Counted from the stretch's first letter, positions 1-6,451 are shown. The stretch: 10,315 bases of DNA from Conexibacter sp. (GCA_025964055.1 JAOPZP010000025.1:1-10315), one strand, 5' to 3'. Program-made: numbers and translations. Notes: generated from the letters alone by a model not told the origin.

Positions 1-10
1 GGCCGAGCGG

Positions 11-38
11 TCAAGGATCGGCAGGCAGCGGCCGATCA
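11..38 (+). promoter_or_regulatory. Candidate sigma-28 (FliA/SigD)-like promoter of the HD-GYP gene
   Basis: TCAA at 11-14 is followed by 16 nt and GCCGATCA at 31-38. The flagellar sigma-28 consensus is TAAA-N15-GCCGATAA, so the -10 block matches 7 of 8 and the -35 block 3 of 4, with spacing one base above the usual. The same arrangement recurs before the first chemoreceptor gene and the diguanylate cyclase gene. A start of transcription about 7 nt after the -10 block would fall near 45, leaving almost no leader before the gene at 53. Motif seen; promoter function inferred. Confidence 0.55.
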
Positions 39-52
39 CTCCTGGGGTGTCG

Positions 53-1051
53 ATGTCCCGCATGAGCGCCCGTCCGGAGGCCGCGCAACTCCTGGCGCAT
101 TGGCGGCTGCGGGCGGTCGTCGTGCTCGGCGTGGGCGCCGCCGTCGCCGGCGTCACCGCGGTGCTGGTCGCGTCCGGTGGCCCGCCGAGTCCCGTCACGC
201 ACCTGTACTACGTCACAGTGGTGCTCGCGGCATTGCTCTGGGGCCCGCGCATCGGCGCGCTCAGCGGTGCCGTCTGCGGAGCGCTCGCCGAGCCCGGGGC
301 GCTCGCGCTGCTGGACCGGTTCGGCGATCTCGGGCCGGGCTGGCTGGTCCGCGCGGGCGCGATGATGCTGGTCGGCGGCGTCTGCGGCAGCCTCACCCGT
401 TCGCTGCTGAGCCGCGTCGAGGAGCTCGAGGCGCTCAACGAGGAGACCATCCTCGCGTTCGTGCGCGCCATCGACGCCCGCGATCCCTACACCGCCCGGC
501 ACTCCGAGAAGGTCGCGGGCTACGCGGTCGCGCTGGCCCGCGAGCTGCGCCTGCCGCCCGCCGACTGCGAGCGCATCCACCTCGCGGGCATGCTCCACGA
601 CGTCGGCAAGCTCGCGCTCGAGCGCAGCGTCCTGCACAAGCCCGGCCCGCTGAGCGACGAGGAGTGGCAGCTGGTGCGCGAGCATCCGGCGCAGTCGGCG
701 CACATCATCGGCGGCGTCACGCGCTTCGCCCGCTACGTCCCGGGCGCGAGGCATCACCACGAGCGCTACGACGGCCGCGGCTACCCCGACGGCCTGGCCG
801 GGGAGGCGATCCCGCTCGACGCCCGCATCCTCGCGGTGGCCGACGCCTACGACGCCATGACGTCTGACCGCTCGTACCGCCCCGCGCTCGGCCACGCCGA
901 GGCGCTGGAGCGCCTGCAGTCCGACGCCGGCATCCAGTTCGACCCGGCCTGCGTCGCCGCCTTCGCCGCGATGGACCTCCACGATCGCCTGGCCCTGGCC
1001 GAGCCGCCGGTCCCGCTGCCGGAGCTGGGCGCGATCTCCGACGCGGCCTGA
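53..1051 (+). CDS. Membrane-anchored HD-GYP protein, predicted c-di-GMP phosphodiesterase
   Basis: HD-GYP proteins hydrolyse the second messenger cyclic di-GMP. From the ATG at 53 the protein is 332 aa. The first ~120 residues are hydrophobic, with about three or four membrane segments (around 20-42, 50-85 and 100-120) and no recognisable ligand domain. A short helical linker (LEALNEE) leads into a complete HD-GYP domain (about 130-320): H150, the HD pair H182-D183 in HDVGK, H211, and HHERYDGRGYP at 235-245 holding the GYP signature. All expected metal ligands are present, so it should be active. Start choice: GTG at 47 and ATG at 53 and 62 are in frame; 53 is preferred because GGGG lies 5 nt upstream and a sigma-28-like -10 block ends at 38. 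The frame has no stop back to position 2, so a longer start outside the window is not excluded. Being under a flagellar-type promoter beside chemoreceptors suggests a role in motility control. Confidence 0.88.
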   Translation: MSRMSARPEAAQLLAHWRLRAVVVLGVGAAVAGVTAVLVASGGPPSPVTHLYYVTVVLAALLWGPRIGALSGAVCGALAEPGALALLDRFGDLGPGWLVRAGAMMLVGGVCGSLTRSLLSRVEELEALNEETILAFVRAIDARDPYTARHSEKVAGYAVALARELRLPPADCERIHLAGMLHDVGKLALERSVLHKPGPLSDEEWQLVREHPAQSAHIIGGVTRFARYVPGARHHHERYDGRGYPDGLAGEAIPLDARILAVADAYDAMTSDRSYRPALGHAEALERLQSDAGIQFDPACVAAFAAMDLHDRLALAEPPVPLPELGAISDAA

Positions 1052-1067
1052 GCGCCCACGCGCCCAC
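1052..1067. repeat. 8-bp perfect tandem direct repeat after the HD-GYP stop codon
   Basis: GCGCCCAC occurs twice in direct succession (1052-1059 and 1060-1067) immediately after the TGA at 1049-1051. It is too short to assign a function and has no dyad that would make a terminator. Possibly a small slippage duplication. Confidence 0.4.
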
Positions 1068-1075
1068 TCGCCGCC

Positions 1076-1102
1076 TCAAGCGCCCGATCGGGGGGTCGAA
1101 TA
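1076..1102 (+). promoter_or_regulatory. Candidate sigma-28-like promoter of the chemoreceptor pair
   Basis: TCAA at 1076-1079, a 15-nt spacer, and GTCGAATA at 1095-1102. Spacing equals the classical sigma-28 value; the -35 block matches 3 of 4 and the -10 block 5 of 8. It sits in the 88-nt gap between the HD-GYP gene and the first receptor gene, with a predicted transcription start near 1109 and a leader of about 30 nt that contains the strong Shine-Dalgarno. The -10 match alone is modest; support comes from position and from recurrence of the motif at 11-38 and 5319-5345. Confidence 0.5.
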
Positions 1103-1125
1103 CGGAGGTGTAGCGCGTAATCACC

Positions 1126-1132
1126 GGAGGAG
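1126..1132 (+). promoter_or_regulatory. Strong Shine-Dalgarno fixing the GTG start of the first chemoreceptor
   Basis: GGAGGAG ends 7 nt before the GTG at 1140, an ideal spacing. It is the best ribosome binding site in the window and settles the non-ATG start of this gene. Confidence 0.8.
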
Positions 1133-1139
1133 ACACAGG

Positions 1140-2594
1140 GTGCACGCAGAGCAGGAGCCCGGCGCACGGGTCGGAGCCCGGGCGTCTTCCACACGAAACC
1201 TCGCCATGATGATGGTGGGGTTGGTCGCGGTCCAGATCACCTACATCGCCTTCATCGCGCACGAGCTGGGCGGCCTGACGAAGGACAACTACGAGCACCG
1301 CCTCGGCTGGCTGTTCGTCGTCTACCTCGTGCTGGCGATCGGCGTCCTGATCGTCCGCACGGTCGTCAGCGTCAAGGCCTCCAAGGCGCTCACGGCACGC
1401 ATCGTGGCGCTGCACGGCGTCACGGCCAGCATCGTCGCCGGCGACCTGCACCCGGCGGCCGAGCGCGACCTCCTCGTCCACGACTACGACGACCTCGGCC
1501 GCGCCGCCGGCGCCGTCCAGACCATGCTCCACGAGCTGCGCACCGTCGCCGCCCACGCCGACCGCATCGCCTCCGGCGACCTCTCCGGCAACCTCGAGCC
1601 GCGCTCGGCCGACGACGAGCTGCGCCGCGCGCTGGCCCGCATGACCGAGGGCCTGCGCGACATGGTCGGCGAGATCACCGACGCGGCCGACCGCGTCTCC
1701 AGCGTCTCGGAGCGCGTCGCCGGCGAGGCCGACGAGTCCGGTCGCTGCGCCGACGAGATCTCCCGCGCCGTGAGCGAGGTGGCCCACGGCGCCGAGCGGC
1801 AGGTCCGTTCCGTCGAAGCCGTCCGCACCCTTTCCAGCGAGGTCTCGGCCTCGACGCAGGACTCCGCCGCGACCGCCCAGGTCGCCGCCGACGAGGCCGG
1901 CCGCGCCCAGCGCCTGGCCCACGACGGCGCCGAGGCCGTCGGCGCCGCGACCGCGGCGATGGAGCAGGTCCGCGGCGCCTCCACCGAGGTGACGCGGACG
2001 ATCCGCGCGCTCGGCGAGCGCTCGTCGTCGATCGGGTCGATGGTCGACACGATCGGCGGGATCGCCGAGCAGACCAACCTGCTGGCGCTCAACGCGGCGA
2101 TCGAGGCCGCCCGCGCCGGCGAGCAGGGCCGCGGCTTCGCGGTGGTCGCCGACGAGGTCCGCAAGCTCGCCGAGGAGAGCCGCCAGGCCGCCCGCTCGAT
2201 CGCCGACCTGGTGACCGAGATCCGTGGCGAGACCGATCGGGCCGTGCTCGTCGTCGAGGAGGGCGCGCAGCGCACCGAGGACGGCGTGACCACCGTCGAG
2301 ACGGCCCGCGCGTCGTTCACCGCGATCGGCGAGGCCGTCGAGGTCACCAGCGCCCGCGTCGCCGAGATCGCCGCCGCCGTCGGCGCGATCGCCACCAGCT
2401 CCGCGCGGATGACCGAGGACATCACCGACGTGGCGTCGGTCGCCGAGGAGTCCTCGGCCGCCAGCGAGCAGGTCGCCGCCTCGACGCACCAGACGACCGC
2501 GTCGACCCAGCAGATCGCCGCCAGCGCCCAGGAGCTCGCCGCCAGCGCGACCGAGCTGCACCACCTGGCCAACCGCTTCACGCTGACCGCCTGA
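1140..2594 (+). CDS. Methyl-accepting chemotaxis protein (first of tandem pair)
   Basis: Transmembrane chemoreceptor of 484 aa that would control CheA through CheW. TM1 is about 21-40 and TM2 about 57-73, joined by an extracytoplasmic loop of only ~16 residues, so there is no room for a periplasmic ligand domain. After TM2 come two successive HAMP-like segments (about 81-137 and 138-178, each with an AGDL- or SGDL-type motif), then a long coiled-coil signalling domain. The highly conserved hairpin tip begins at I308 (IAEQTNLLALNAAIEAARAG) and is textbook. A consensus methylation site lies in the descending helix around E436-E437 (ASVAEESSAA). The C-terminus ends RFTLTA and lacks an NWETF-like CheR tether. 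The GTG start has a strong Shine-Dalgarno. The stop codon is 16 nt before the next receptor's preferred start. With such a small loop it may sense membrane state, energy, a cytoplasmic cue or a partner protein; the ligand cannot be predicted. Confidence 0.93.
   Translation: MHAEQEPGARVGARASSTRNLAMMMVGLVAVQITYIAFIAHELGGLTKDNYEHRLGWLFVVYLVLAIGVLIVRTVVSVKASKALTARIVALHGVTASIVAGDLHPAAERDLLVHDYDDLGRAAGAVQTMLHELRTVAAHADRIASGDLSGNLEPRSADDELRRALARMTEGLRDMVGEITDAADRVSSVSERVAGEADESGRCADEISRAVSEVAHGAERQVRSVEAVRTLSSEVSASTQDSAATAQVAADEAGRAQRLAHDGAEAVGAATAAMEQVRGASTEVTRTIRALGERSSSIGSMVDTIGGIAEQTNLLALNAAIEAARAGEQGRGFAVVADEVRKLAEESRQAARSIADLVTEIRGETDRAVLVVEEGAQRTEDGVTTVETARASFTAIGEAVEVTSARVAEIAAAVGAIATSSARMTEDITDVASVAEESSAASEQVAASTHQTTASTQQIAASAQELAASATELHHLANRFTLTA
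1986..2180 (+). repeat. 195-bp near-identical segment, copy 1 (receptor hairpin tip)
   Basis: This part of the first receptor gene matches 3469-3663 of the second at 190 of 195 positions by my direct comparison. Three mismatches fall in one codon (TCG against CGC), and two are single synonymous changes. Flanking parts of the two genes, also conserved in protein, differ at many more third positions. Confidence 0.85.
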
Positions 2595-2597
2595 GAT

Positions 2598-2601
2598 GGA
2601 G
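2598..2601 (+). promoter_or_regulatory. Shine-Dalgarno deciding the start of the second chemoreceptor
   Basis: GGAG at 2598-2601 lies 9 nt before the ATG at 2611. The in-frame ATG at 2596 would overlap this site and has no purine-rich site of its own, so 2611 is preferred. Closeness to the preceding TGA (2592-2594) suggests translational coupling. Confidence 0.55.
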
Positions 2602-2610
2602 ACCCCGACC

Positions 2611-4074
2611 ATGGACACCACCGAGCACGCCGTCGAGCTGCCGCCCGAGGCGCATCGCATCGGCCGCCTGCAGTCGCCGCACCTGCGCGTCTACGCGTTC
2701 ATGACGGCCAACCTCGTCGCCCAGACCGTGTTCATCGCCGTCATCGCGCACGGCATGAAGTCCGTCGGCGGCGCGAACGTCGCGGCCGACGGCGGGCACC
2801 TGCGCTCGCTGTTCCTCATCGGGTCGCTCGTGGCGCTGGTCATGGGCGTCATCATCGCCGTCTGGTCGATGGTGAAGACCCGGACGCAGCTCGTGCCCAT
2901 GTCGACGGTCGTCCAGGCGATCGCGGCGGGCAACCTGCACCCCGACGTGGAGTTCGCCGTCTCCGAGCACGACAGCTCCGGCCGCCTGGCGCTCTCGGTC
3001 GCGGAGCTGCTCACCGAGCTGCGCGCCGTCTCGGCCCAGGCCGACCGCATCGCCGCCGGTGACCTCTCCGGCGAGCTGCACCCGCACTCCGACGACGACG
3101 AGCTGCGCAGCGCGCTGGCCGGCATGACCAGCAACCTCCGCACGATGGTCGGCGAGGTCTCGACCGCCGCCGACCGGGTCTCCGAGCTGTCGTCGCGCGT
3201 CGCCGGCGAGGCCGCCGAGTCCGGGCGCTCGGTCGCCGAGATCTCCCGCGCCGTCAGCGACGTCGCCCACGGCGCCGAGCGGCAGGTGCGCTCCGTCGAG
3301 GCGGTGCGCGCCCTCTCCACCGAGGTCTCGGCCTCGACCCAGGAGTCGGCGACCAACGCCCAGCAGGCCGCCGACCAGGCCGGCCGCGCCCGCCGGCTCG
3401 CCCACGACGGAGCCACCGCCGTCGGCGCCGCCACCGAGGCCATGTCCGAGGTCCGCGGCGCGTCGGCCGAGGTGACGCGGACGATCCGCGCGCTCGGCGA
3501 GCGCTCGTCGCGCATCGGGTCGATGGTCGACACGATCGGCGGGATCGCCGAGCAGACCAACCTGCTGGCGCTCAACGCGGCGATCGAGGCGGCCCGCGCC
3601 GGCGAGCAGGGCCGCGGCTTCGCGGTCGTCGCCGACGAGGTCCGCAAGCTCGCCGAGGAGAGCCAGGCCGCCGCGCGGTCGATCGCCGGCGTCGTGAGCG
3701 AGATCCGCGCCGAAACCGAGCGGGCCGTCGCGGTCGTCGAGGAGGGCGCCGTCCGCACCGAGGAGGGCGTGACGACCGTCGAGACCGCCCGCGCCTCGTT
3801 CACCGCCATCGGCGAAGCCGTCGAGTCGACGAGCTCCCGCGTGGCCGAGATCGCCGCCGCGGTCGGCGGCATCGCCGTCCGGTCGGCGCAGATGACCGAG
3901 GACATCACCGAGGTCGCGTCGATCGCCGAGGAGTCCTCGGCGGCCAGCGAGCAGGTCGCCGCCTCCACGCAGCAGACCGCGTCCTCGACGCAGCAGATCG
4001 CCGCCAGCGCCGAGGAGCTCGCCACGAGCGCGGGCGAGCTGCACCGGCTGGCCGGGCGCTTCACGCTGGCCTAG
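2611..4074 (+). CDS. Methyl-accepting chemotaxis protein (second of tandem pair)
   Basis: 487-aa paralogue of the preceding receptor with the same plan: a ~26-residue cytoplasmic N-terminus, TM1 about 27-46, a loop of ~19 residues rich in Gly and Ala, TM2 about 66-86, two HAMP-like segments, and a signalling domain whose hairpin tip starts at I312. A methylation-type site is seen around E440-E441 (ASIAEESSAA). The C-terminus ends RFTLA, again without a CheR-binding pentapeptide. The N-terminal tail, TM helices and loop are clearly diverged from the first receptor, while the tip is almost identical even at synonymous sites. ATG at 2596 is an alternative start. No promoter is seen in the 16-nt gap, so it should be co-transcribed with the first receptor; together they may form mixed receptor arrays. 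Confidence 0.92.
   Translation: MDTTEHAVELPPEAHRIGRLQSPHLRVYAFMTANLVAQTVFIAVIAHGMKSVGGANVAADGGHLRSLFLIGSLVALVMGVIIAVWSMVKTRTQLVPMSTVVQAIAAGNLHPDVEFAVSEHDSSGRLALSVAELLTELRAVSAQADRIAAGDLSGELHPHSDDDELRSALAGMTSNLRTMVGEVSTAADRVSELSSRVAGEAAESGRSVAEISRAVSDVAHGAERQVRSVEAVRALSTEVSASTQESATNAQQAADQAGRARRLAHDGATAVGAATEAMSEVRGASAEVTRTIRALGERSSRIGSMVDTIGGIAEQTNLLALNAAIEAARAGEQGRGFAVVADEVRKLAEESQAAARSIAGVVSEIRAETERAVAVVEEGAVRTEEGVTTVETARASFTAIGEAVESTSSRVAEIAAAVGGIAVRSAQMTEDITEVASIAEESSAASEQVAASTQQTASSTQQIAASAEELATSAGELHRLAGRFTLA
3469..3663 (+). repeat. 195-bp near-identical segment, copy 2 (receptor hairpin tip)
   Basis: Partner of 1986-2180, same reading frame and orientation, about 1.48 kb downstream. 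It encodes the CheA/CheW-contacting tip. The identity includes codons with several equally good GC-rich synonyms, which purifying selection on protein alone would not preserve. Confidence 0.85.
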
Positions 4075-4085
4075 CTGCTGCGCAG

Positions 4086-4118
4086 GGCGCCGGCGATCGG
4101 ATCAGCCCGCACGGCGCC
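4086..4118. terminator. Weak candidate bidirectional hairpin between convergent genes
   Basis: GGCGCCG (4086-4092) pairs perfectly with CGGCGCC (4112-4118) over a 19-nt loop. It lies in the 60-nt gap between the second receptor gene and the convergent membrane protein gene. There is no T-run on either side and the loop is long, so intrinsic termination is uncertain. Confidence 0.25.
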
Positions 4119-4134
4119 AGGCCGCGTGAGCGCG

Positions 4135-5175
4135 TCAGACGGTGACGTGCTCGGGCGCCGCGACCACCGGGGCGCGCACCGGCACGGCGAGCGGCTCGCA
4201 GCCGGCGGCGGCGCGGGTGTCGTGCGACAGCGTGTGGCGCAGGCGCGCGAACGCGACGGTGCCGGTCAGCGTGGGGAGGCCCAGCTGGAAGGCGCGATAG
4301 GCCAGCACCGCGGCGGTCGCCGTGGCCAGGGGCGTGCCGTAGAGCGCCAGGGCGGCGACCAGGCCGCCGTCGGAGCCGCCGACGCCGCCGGGCAGCGGGA
4401 TCAGCCCGCCGAGCTGGCCCAGCACGTAGGCCAGGAGGAAGTCGCCCAGCTGCGGGGCGTGCCCGAAGGCGTGGAACGCGGCGGTCAGCGCCGCCATGTC
4501 GAAGAGCAGGTAGCCGATCGCCCCGCCGATGACCGACGGCCGGCCCGAGCGCAGCAGCGCGCCGGCGTCGCGGACGCCCTCGGCCACCGTGGCCGCCGCG
4601 CGCCGGATCCGGCCGGCGTCGCTCCCGCCCGCGGGCAGGACGCGCGGCAGCAGCAGGACGGTCACGATGACCAGCAGGGCGAGCCCGGCGGGGACGGCGC
4701 CCAGCGCGATGTTCGACGAGCCCGGCAGGAGGCCGAGCAGCAGCCCGGCGCCCGCGAGCACGGCGACCAGGAAGTTGGTGGAGCTGGTGATCAGGAAGAA
4801 CGCGACGCTGCGGCGGGCGATGTGGCCCGGCGACATGCCGGCGCGGTTCAACGCCCAGGCGCCGAGCGCGAGACCGCCGGCGCCGCCGGCCGGCAGCAGC
4901 ACGTTGGCGGCCTGCTCCGACAGGCCGACCTGCGCGCTGAAGCCCCACGGCATCTTGATGCAGAAGACGCCGCGGAACACGACGACGAACGAGACGATCG
5001 AGCCGACCTCCAGCACCAGCGCCACGGCGATCCAGACCGGCCGCGCGTCGGCGAACCGGTCGCGCACGTCGCCCAGGCCGGGCAGCGTGGCGAGGGCGAG
5101 CACGACGACGATCCCGAGGACGGCGATCTGCGCCACGCGCTGGGCGAGGTGGCGCGGGCTGAGGGCGTCGGGCAT
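4135..5175 (-). CDS. UPF0104 / LPG-synthase-TM family membrane protein (flippase-like)
   Basis: 346-aa polytopic membrane protein with about eight hydrophobic segments. The two glycine-rich family loops are both visible: LPAGGAGGLALGAW in the first half and GLIPLPGGVGGSDGG in the second. This is the transmembrane module found at the N-terminus of MprF lysyl-phosphatidylglycerol synthases and as stand-alone proteins (YbhN, AglD-like), which are thought to move lipids or lipid-linked sugars across the membrane. The soluble DUF2156 aminoacyl-transfer domain of MprF is absent, so it is unlikely to make lysyl-PG itself. A polar tail of about 30 residues follows the last helix. ATG at 5175 is chosen over the in-frame TTG at 5208 because the latter lies inside a good promoter. 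No clear Shine-Dalgarno precedes the ATG and the predicted leader is only about 8 nt, so translation may be leaderless-like. Convergent with the receptor operon and divergent from the cyclase gene; the substrate is not predictable. Confidence 0.82.
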   Translation of the reverse strand: MPDALSPRHLAQRVAQIAVLGIVVVLALATLPGLGDVRDRFADARPVWIAVALVLEVGSIVSFVVVFRGVFCIKMPWGFSAQVGLSEQAANVLLPAGGAGGLALGAWALNRAGMSPGHIARRSVAFFLITSSTNFLVAVLAGAGLLLGLLPGSSNIALGAVPAGLALLVIVTVLLLPRVLPAGGSDAGRIRRAAATVAEGVRDAGALLRSGRPSVIGGAIGYLLFDMAALTAAFHAFGHAPQLGDFLLAYVLGQLGGLIPLPGGVGGSDGGLVAALALYGTPLATATAAVLAYRAFQLGLPTLTGTVAFARLRHTLSHDTRAAAGCEPLAVPVRAPVVAAPEHVTV

Positions 5176-5189
5176 CAAGACGACGAGCC

Positions 5190-5218
5190 ATGGTAGTTGC
5201 AAACGCAACCACTGTCAA
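5190..5218 (-). promoter_or_regulatory. Housekeeping-type promoter of the flippase-like gene
   Basis: On the minus strand a perfect TTGACA (-35, positions 5218-5213) is followed by exactly 17 nt and TACCAT (-10, 5195-5190; 4 of 6 to TATAAT, with the key T1, A2 and T6). The predicted transcription start near 5183 lies about 8 nt before the ATG at 5175. Sequence match seen; activity inferred. Confidence 0.6.
5194..5211. promoter_or_regulatory. Inverted repeat filling the promoter spacer, likely repressor operator
   Basis: TAGTTGC and GCAACCA are 7-nt arms (6 of 7 complementary, with a perfect inner GTTGC/GCAAC) around AAAC. The palindrome lies almost entirely in the 17-nt spacer between the -35 and -10 of the flippase-like promoter, a classic place for a repressor. 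GTTGC-N4-GCAAC resembles operators of MarR-family regulators in actinobacteria; that family assignment is inference. Confidence 0.5.
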
Positions 5219-5318
5219 CGCGACGGACCGCCGCCGGGCACCGCCGAAGGGCGTCCCCGCCAGAGCTCCGCAAGCCGCGCCAGACCTCGCAACGCCGTTC
5301 GCAAGAGGACTCGGGGCC

Positions 5319-5345
5319 TCAACATGCGCTGCGGCAGGTCGATCT
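5319..5345 (+). promoter_or_regulatory. Candidate sigma-28-like promoter of the diguanylate cyclase gene
   Basis: TCAA at 5319-5322, a 15-nt spacer, and GTCGATCT at 5338-5345. Same -35 block and same spacing as the motif at 1076-1102, and the same GTCGA start of the -10 block. The block ends 13 nt before the ATG at 5359, nearly the same geometry as at the HD-GYP gene (14 nt). Together with an operon-like gap downstream it would also drive the phosphatase gene. Confidence 0.5.
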
Positions 5346-5358
5346 CCCGGGGGAGCGC

Positions 5359-6408
5359 ATGCAGCACGTCTCCGCCACACGGGTCGTACGGGGTCTCGAG
5401 TCGATCATCGACGCGGTCGCCGGCGTGCTGGCCGAGCAGTCGCTGGACGCCACGCTGTCGTCGATGGCCCGCGCGCTGAACGGCATCGTCCCGTACACGA
5501 GCCTGGCGATCTACGAGGTCGACTTCGACCGCAACGCGCTGGTGCCCGTCTTCGCCGAGGGGCTGTTCGTCGAGGAGACGATGGCTGACGCGCCCAAGCT
5601 CGATGACTCCATCACCGGCAAGGTCGTCAAGTCGCGCCAGCTGGTCCACCTGGAGCCCGGCCACCCGTGGTTCGGCCGCTACATCATCGACGGGACGCCG
5701 CAGGACCTCGAGGCGATCGTCTTCTGCCCGCTGATCGTCGCCGCCCGCGTGATCGGCACGCTCAACGTGTGGCGCGAGGATTCCGCGCCGGGCTCGGAGG
5801 GCACCATCCCGAGCTTCTCCCCCGAGGAGGCGCAGCTCATCAAGCGCTTCGCGATGCTCGCCGCGTTGGCCTACGACAACGCGCGCCGCCGCGAGCTGCT
5901 CTCCGAGCAGGCGCGGACCGACGAGCTCACCGGCCTCTTCAACCGCCGCCACTTCCACGAGCGCCTGGCCGCCGAGCTGGCGCGCGCCCAGCGCGACGAG
6001 GCGCCGGTCGGCCTCGTGCTGCTCGACGTCGACGACTTCAAGCGCGTCAACGACGTGTACGGCCACACGGTGGGCGACCAGGTGCTCGTCGCCTTCGCGC
6101 AGGTGCTCGAGGGCCACGTCCGCGCCGGCGACGTCGTCTGCCGCACCGGCGGCGAGGAGTTCGCCGTGGTCCTCCCCAACGCCGACGAGGCAGAGGCCGT
6201 CCGCTGCGCCGCGCGGCTCGTCGATGCCGTCCGGGCCGCGAGCTGGATGGTCCCCGGATCGATCACCGCCTCGGCCGGCGTGGCGGTCGCGCCCGACGAC
6301 GCCGGGACCGTCGCGGCGCTCTTCAAGGCGGCCGACGAGTGCCTGCTGACCGCCAAGGCGCAGGGGAAGGATCGCGTCGTGCAGGACGCGCAGCCGCCGT
6401 CCATCTGA
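5359..6408 (+). CDS. GAF-GGDEF diguanylate cyclase
   Basis: Soluble 349-aa enzyme predicted to condense two GTP into cyclic di-GMP. An N-terminal GAF sensor (about 10-170) precedes a complete GGDEF domain (about 185-345). Visible landmarks are DELT at 188-191, the metal-binding LDVDDF around D223, and the GGEEF active site at 264-268. The product-inhibition site RxxD is intact as RAGD (255-258), exactly five residues before GGEEF as in PleD, so feedback control by c-di-GMP is expected. No membrane segments are seen; the GAF ligand is unknown. Start: ATG at 5359 has GGGGGAG 3 nt upstream (short spacing) and a sigma-28-like motif just before it. An in-frame TTG at 5197 would add 54 residues of low-quality sequence running through the promoter region and is rejected. 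The next gene follows after 43 nt. It is the synthetic counterpart of the HD-GYP enzyme at 53-1051. Confidence 0.93.
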   Translation: MQHVSATRVVRGLESIIDAVAGVLAEQSLDATLSSMARALNGIVPYTSLAIYEVDFDRNALVPVFAEGLFVEETMADAPKLDDSITGKVVKSRQLVHLEPGHPWFGRYIIDGTPQDLEAIVFCPLIVAARVIGTLNVWREDSAPGSEGTIPSFSPEEAQLIKRFAMLAALAYDNARRRELLSEQARTDELTGLFNRRHFHERLAAELARAQRDEAPVGLVLLDVDDFKRVNDVYGHTVGDQVLVAFAQVLEGHVRAGDVVCRTGGEEFAVVLPNADEAEAVRCAARLVDAVRAASWMVPGSITASAGVAVAPDDAGTVAALFKAADECLLTAKAQGKDRVVQDAQPPSI

Positions 6409-6451
6409 GCCGGTGCTGGACGGCGTCGGCCCGCCGCGACATGATGCCGCG

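Noticed and set aside
1052..1090. Possible terminator after the HD-GYP gene
   Set aside because: Only a direct repeat (GCGCCCAC twice) and short GC-rich stretches; no convincing stem followed by a T-run, and the candidate receptor promoter begins within this stretch.
717..2660. Long minus-strand open frame (647 codons) antisense to the first receptor, and similar ones at 2578-4044 and 4061-5380
   Set aside because: Their translations are repetitive Gly/Ala/Asp/Arg-rich strings typical of the complement of GC-biased genes. The opposite or alternative frames carry clear chemoreceptor and membrane-protein domains, and no domain is visible in these.
1140..4074. Repetitive Ala/Ser/Glu-rich sequence of the receptors as a possible repeat or CRISPR-like array
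   Set aside because: The periodicity reflects heptad coiled-coil coding; there are no regular identical repeats with unique spacers.
4847..4876. TCAA followed 17 nt later by CGAG on the plus strand, resembling the sigma-28-like motif
   Set aside because: It lies inside the flippase-like gene on the antisense strand, has CGAG rather than CGA(T/A), and is not followed by a plus-strand gene.
5176..5208. N-terminal extension of the flippase-like protein from TTG at 5208
   Set aside because: The TTG lies between the -35 and -10 of the best promoter for the gene, so it would not be transcribed from it.
5197..5358. N-terminal extension of the diguanylate cyclase from TTG at 5197
   Set aside because: It would begin inside the palindrome/promoter of the divergent gene, encodes Arg/Pro-rich sequence, and lacks a ribosome binding site; ATG 5359 is followed directly by GAF-like sequence.
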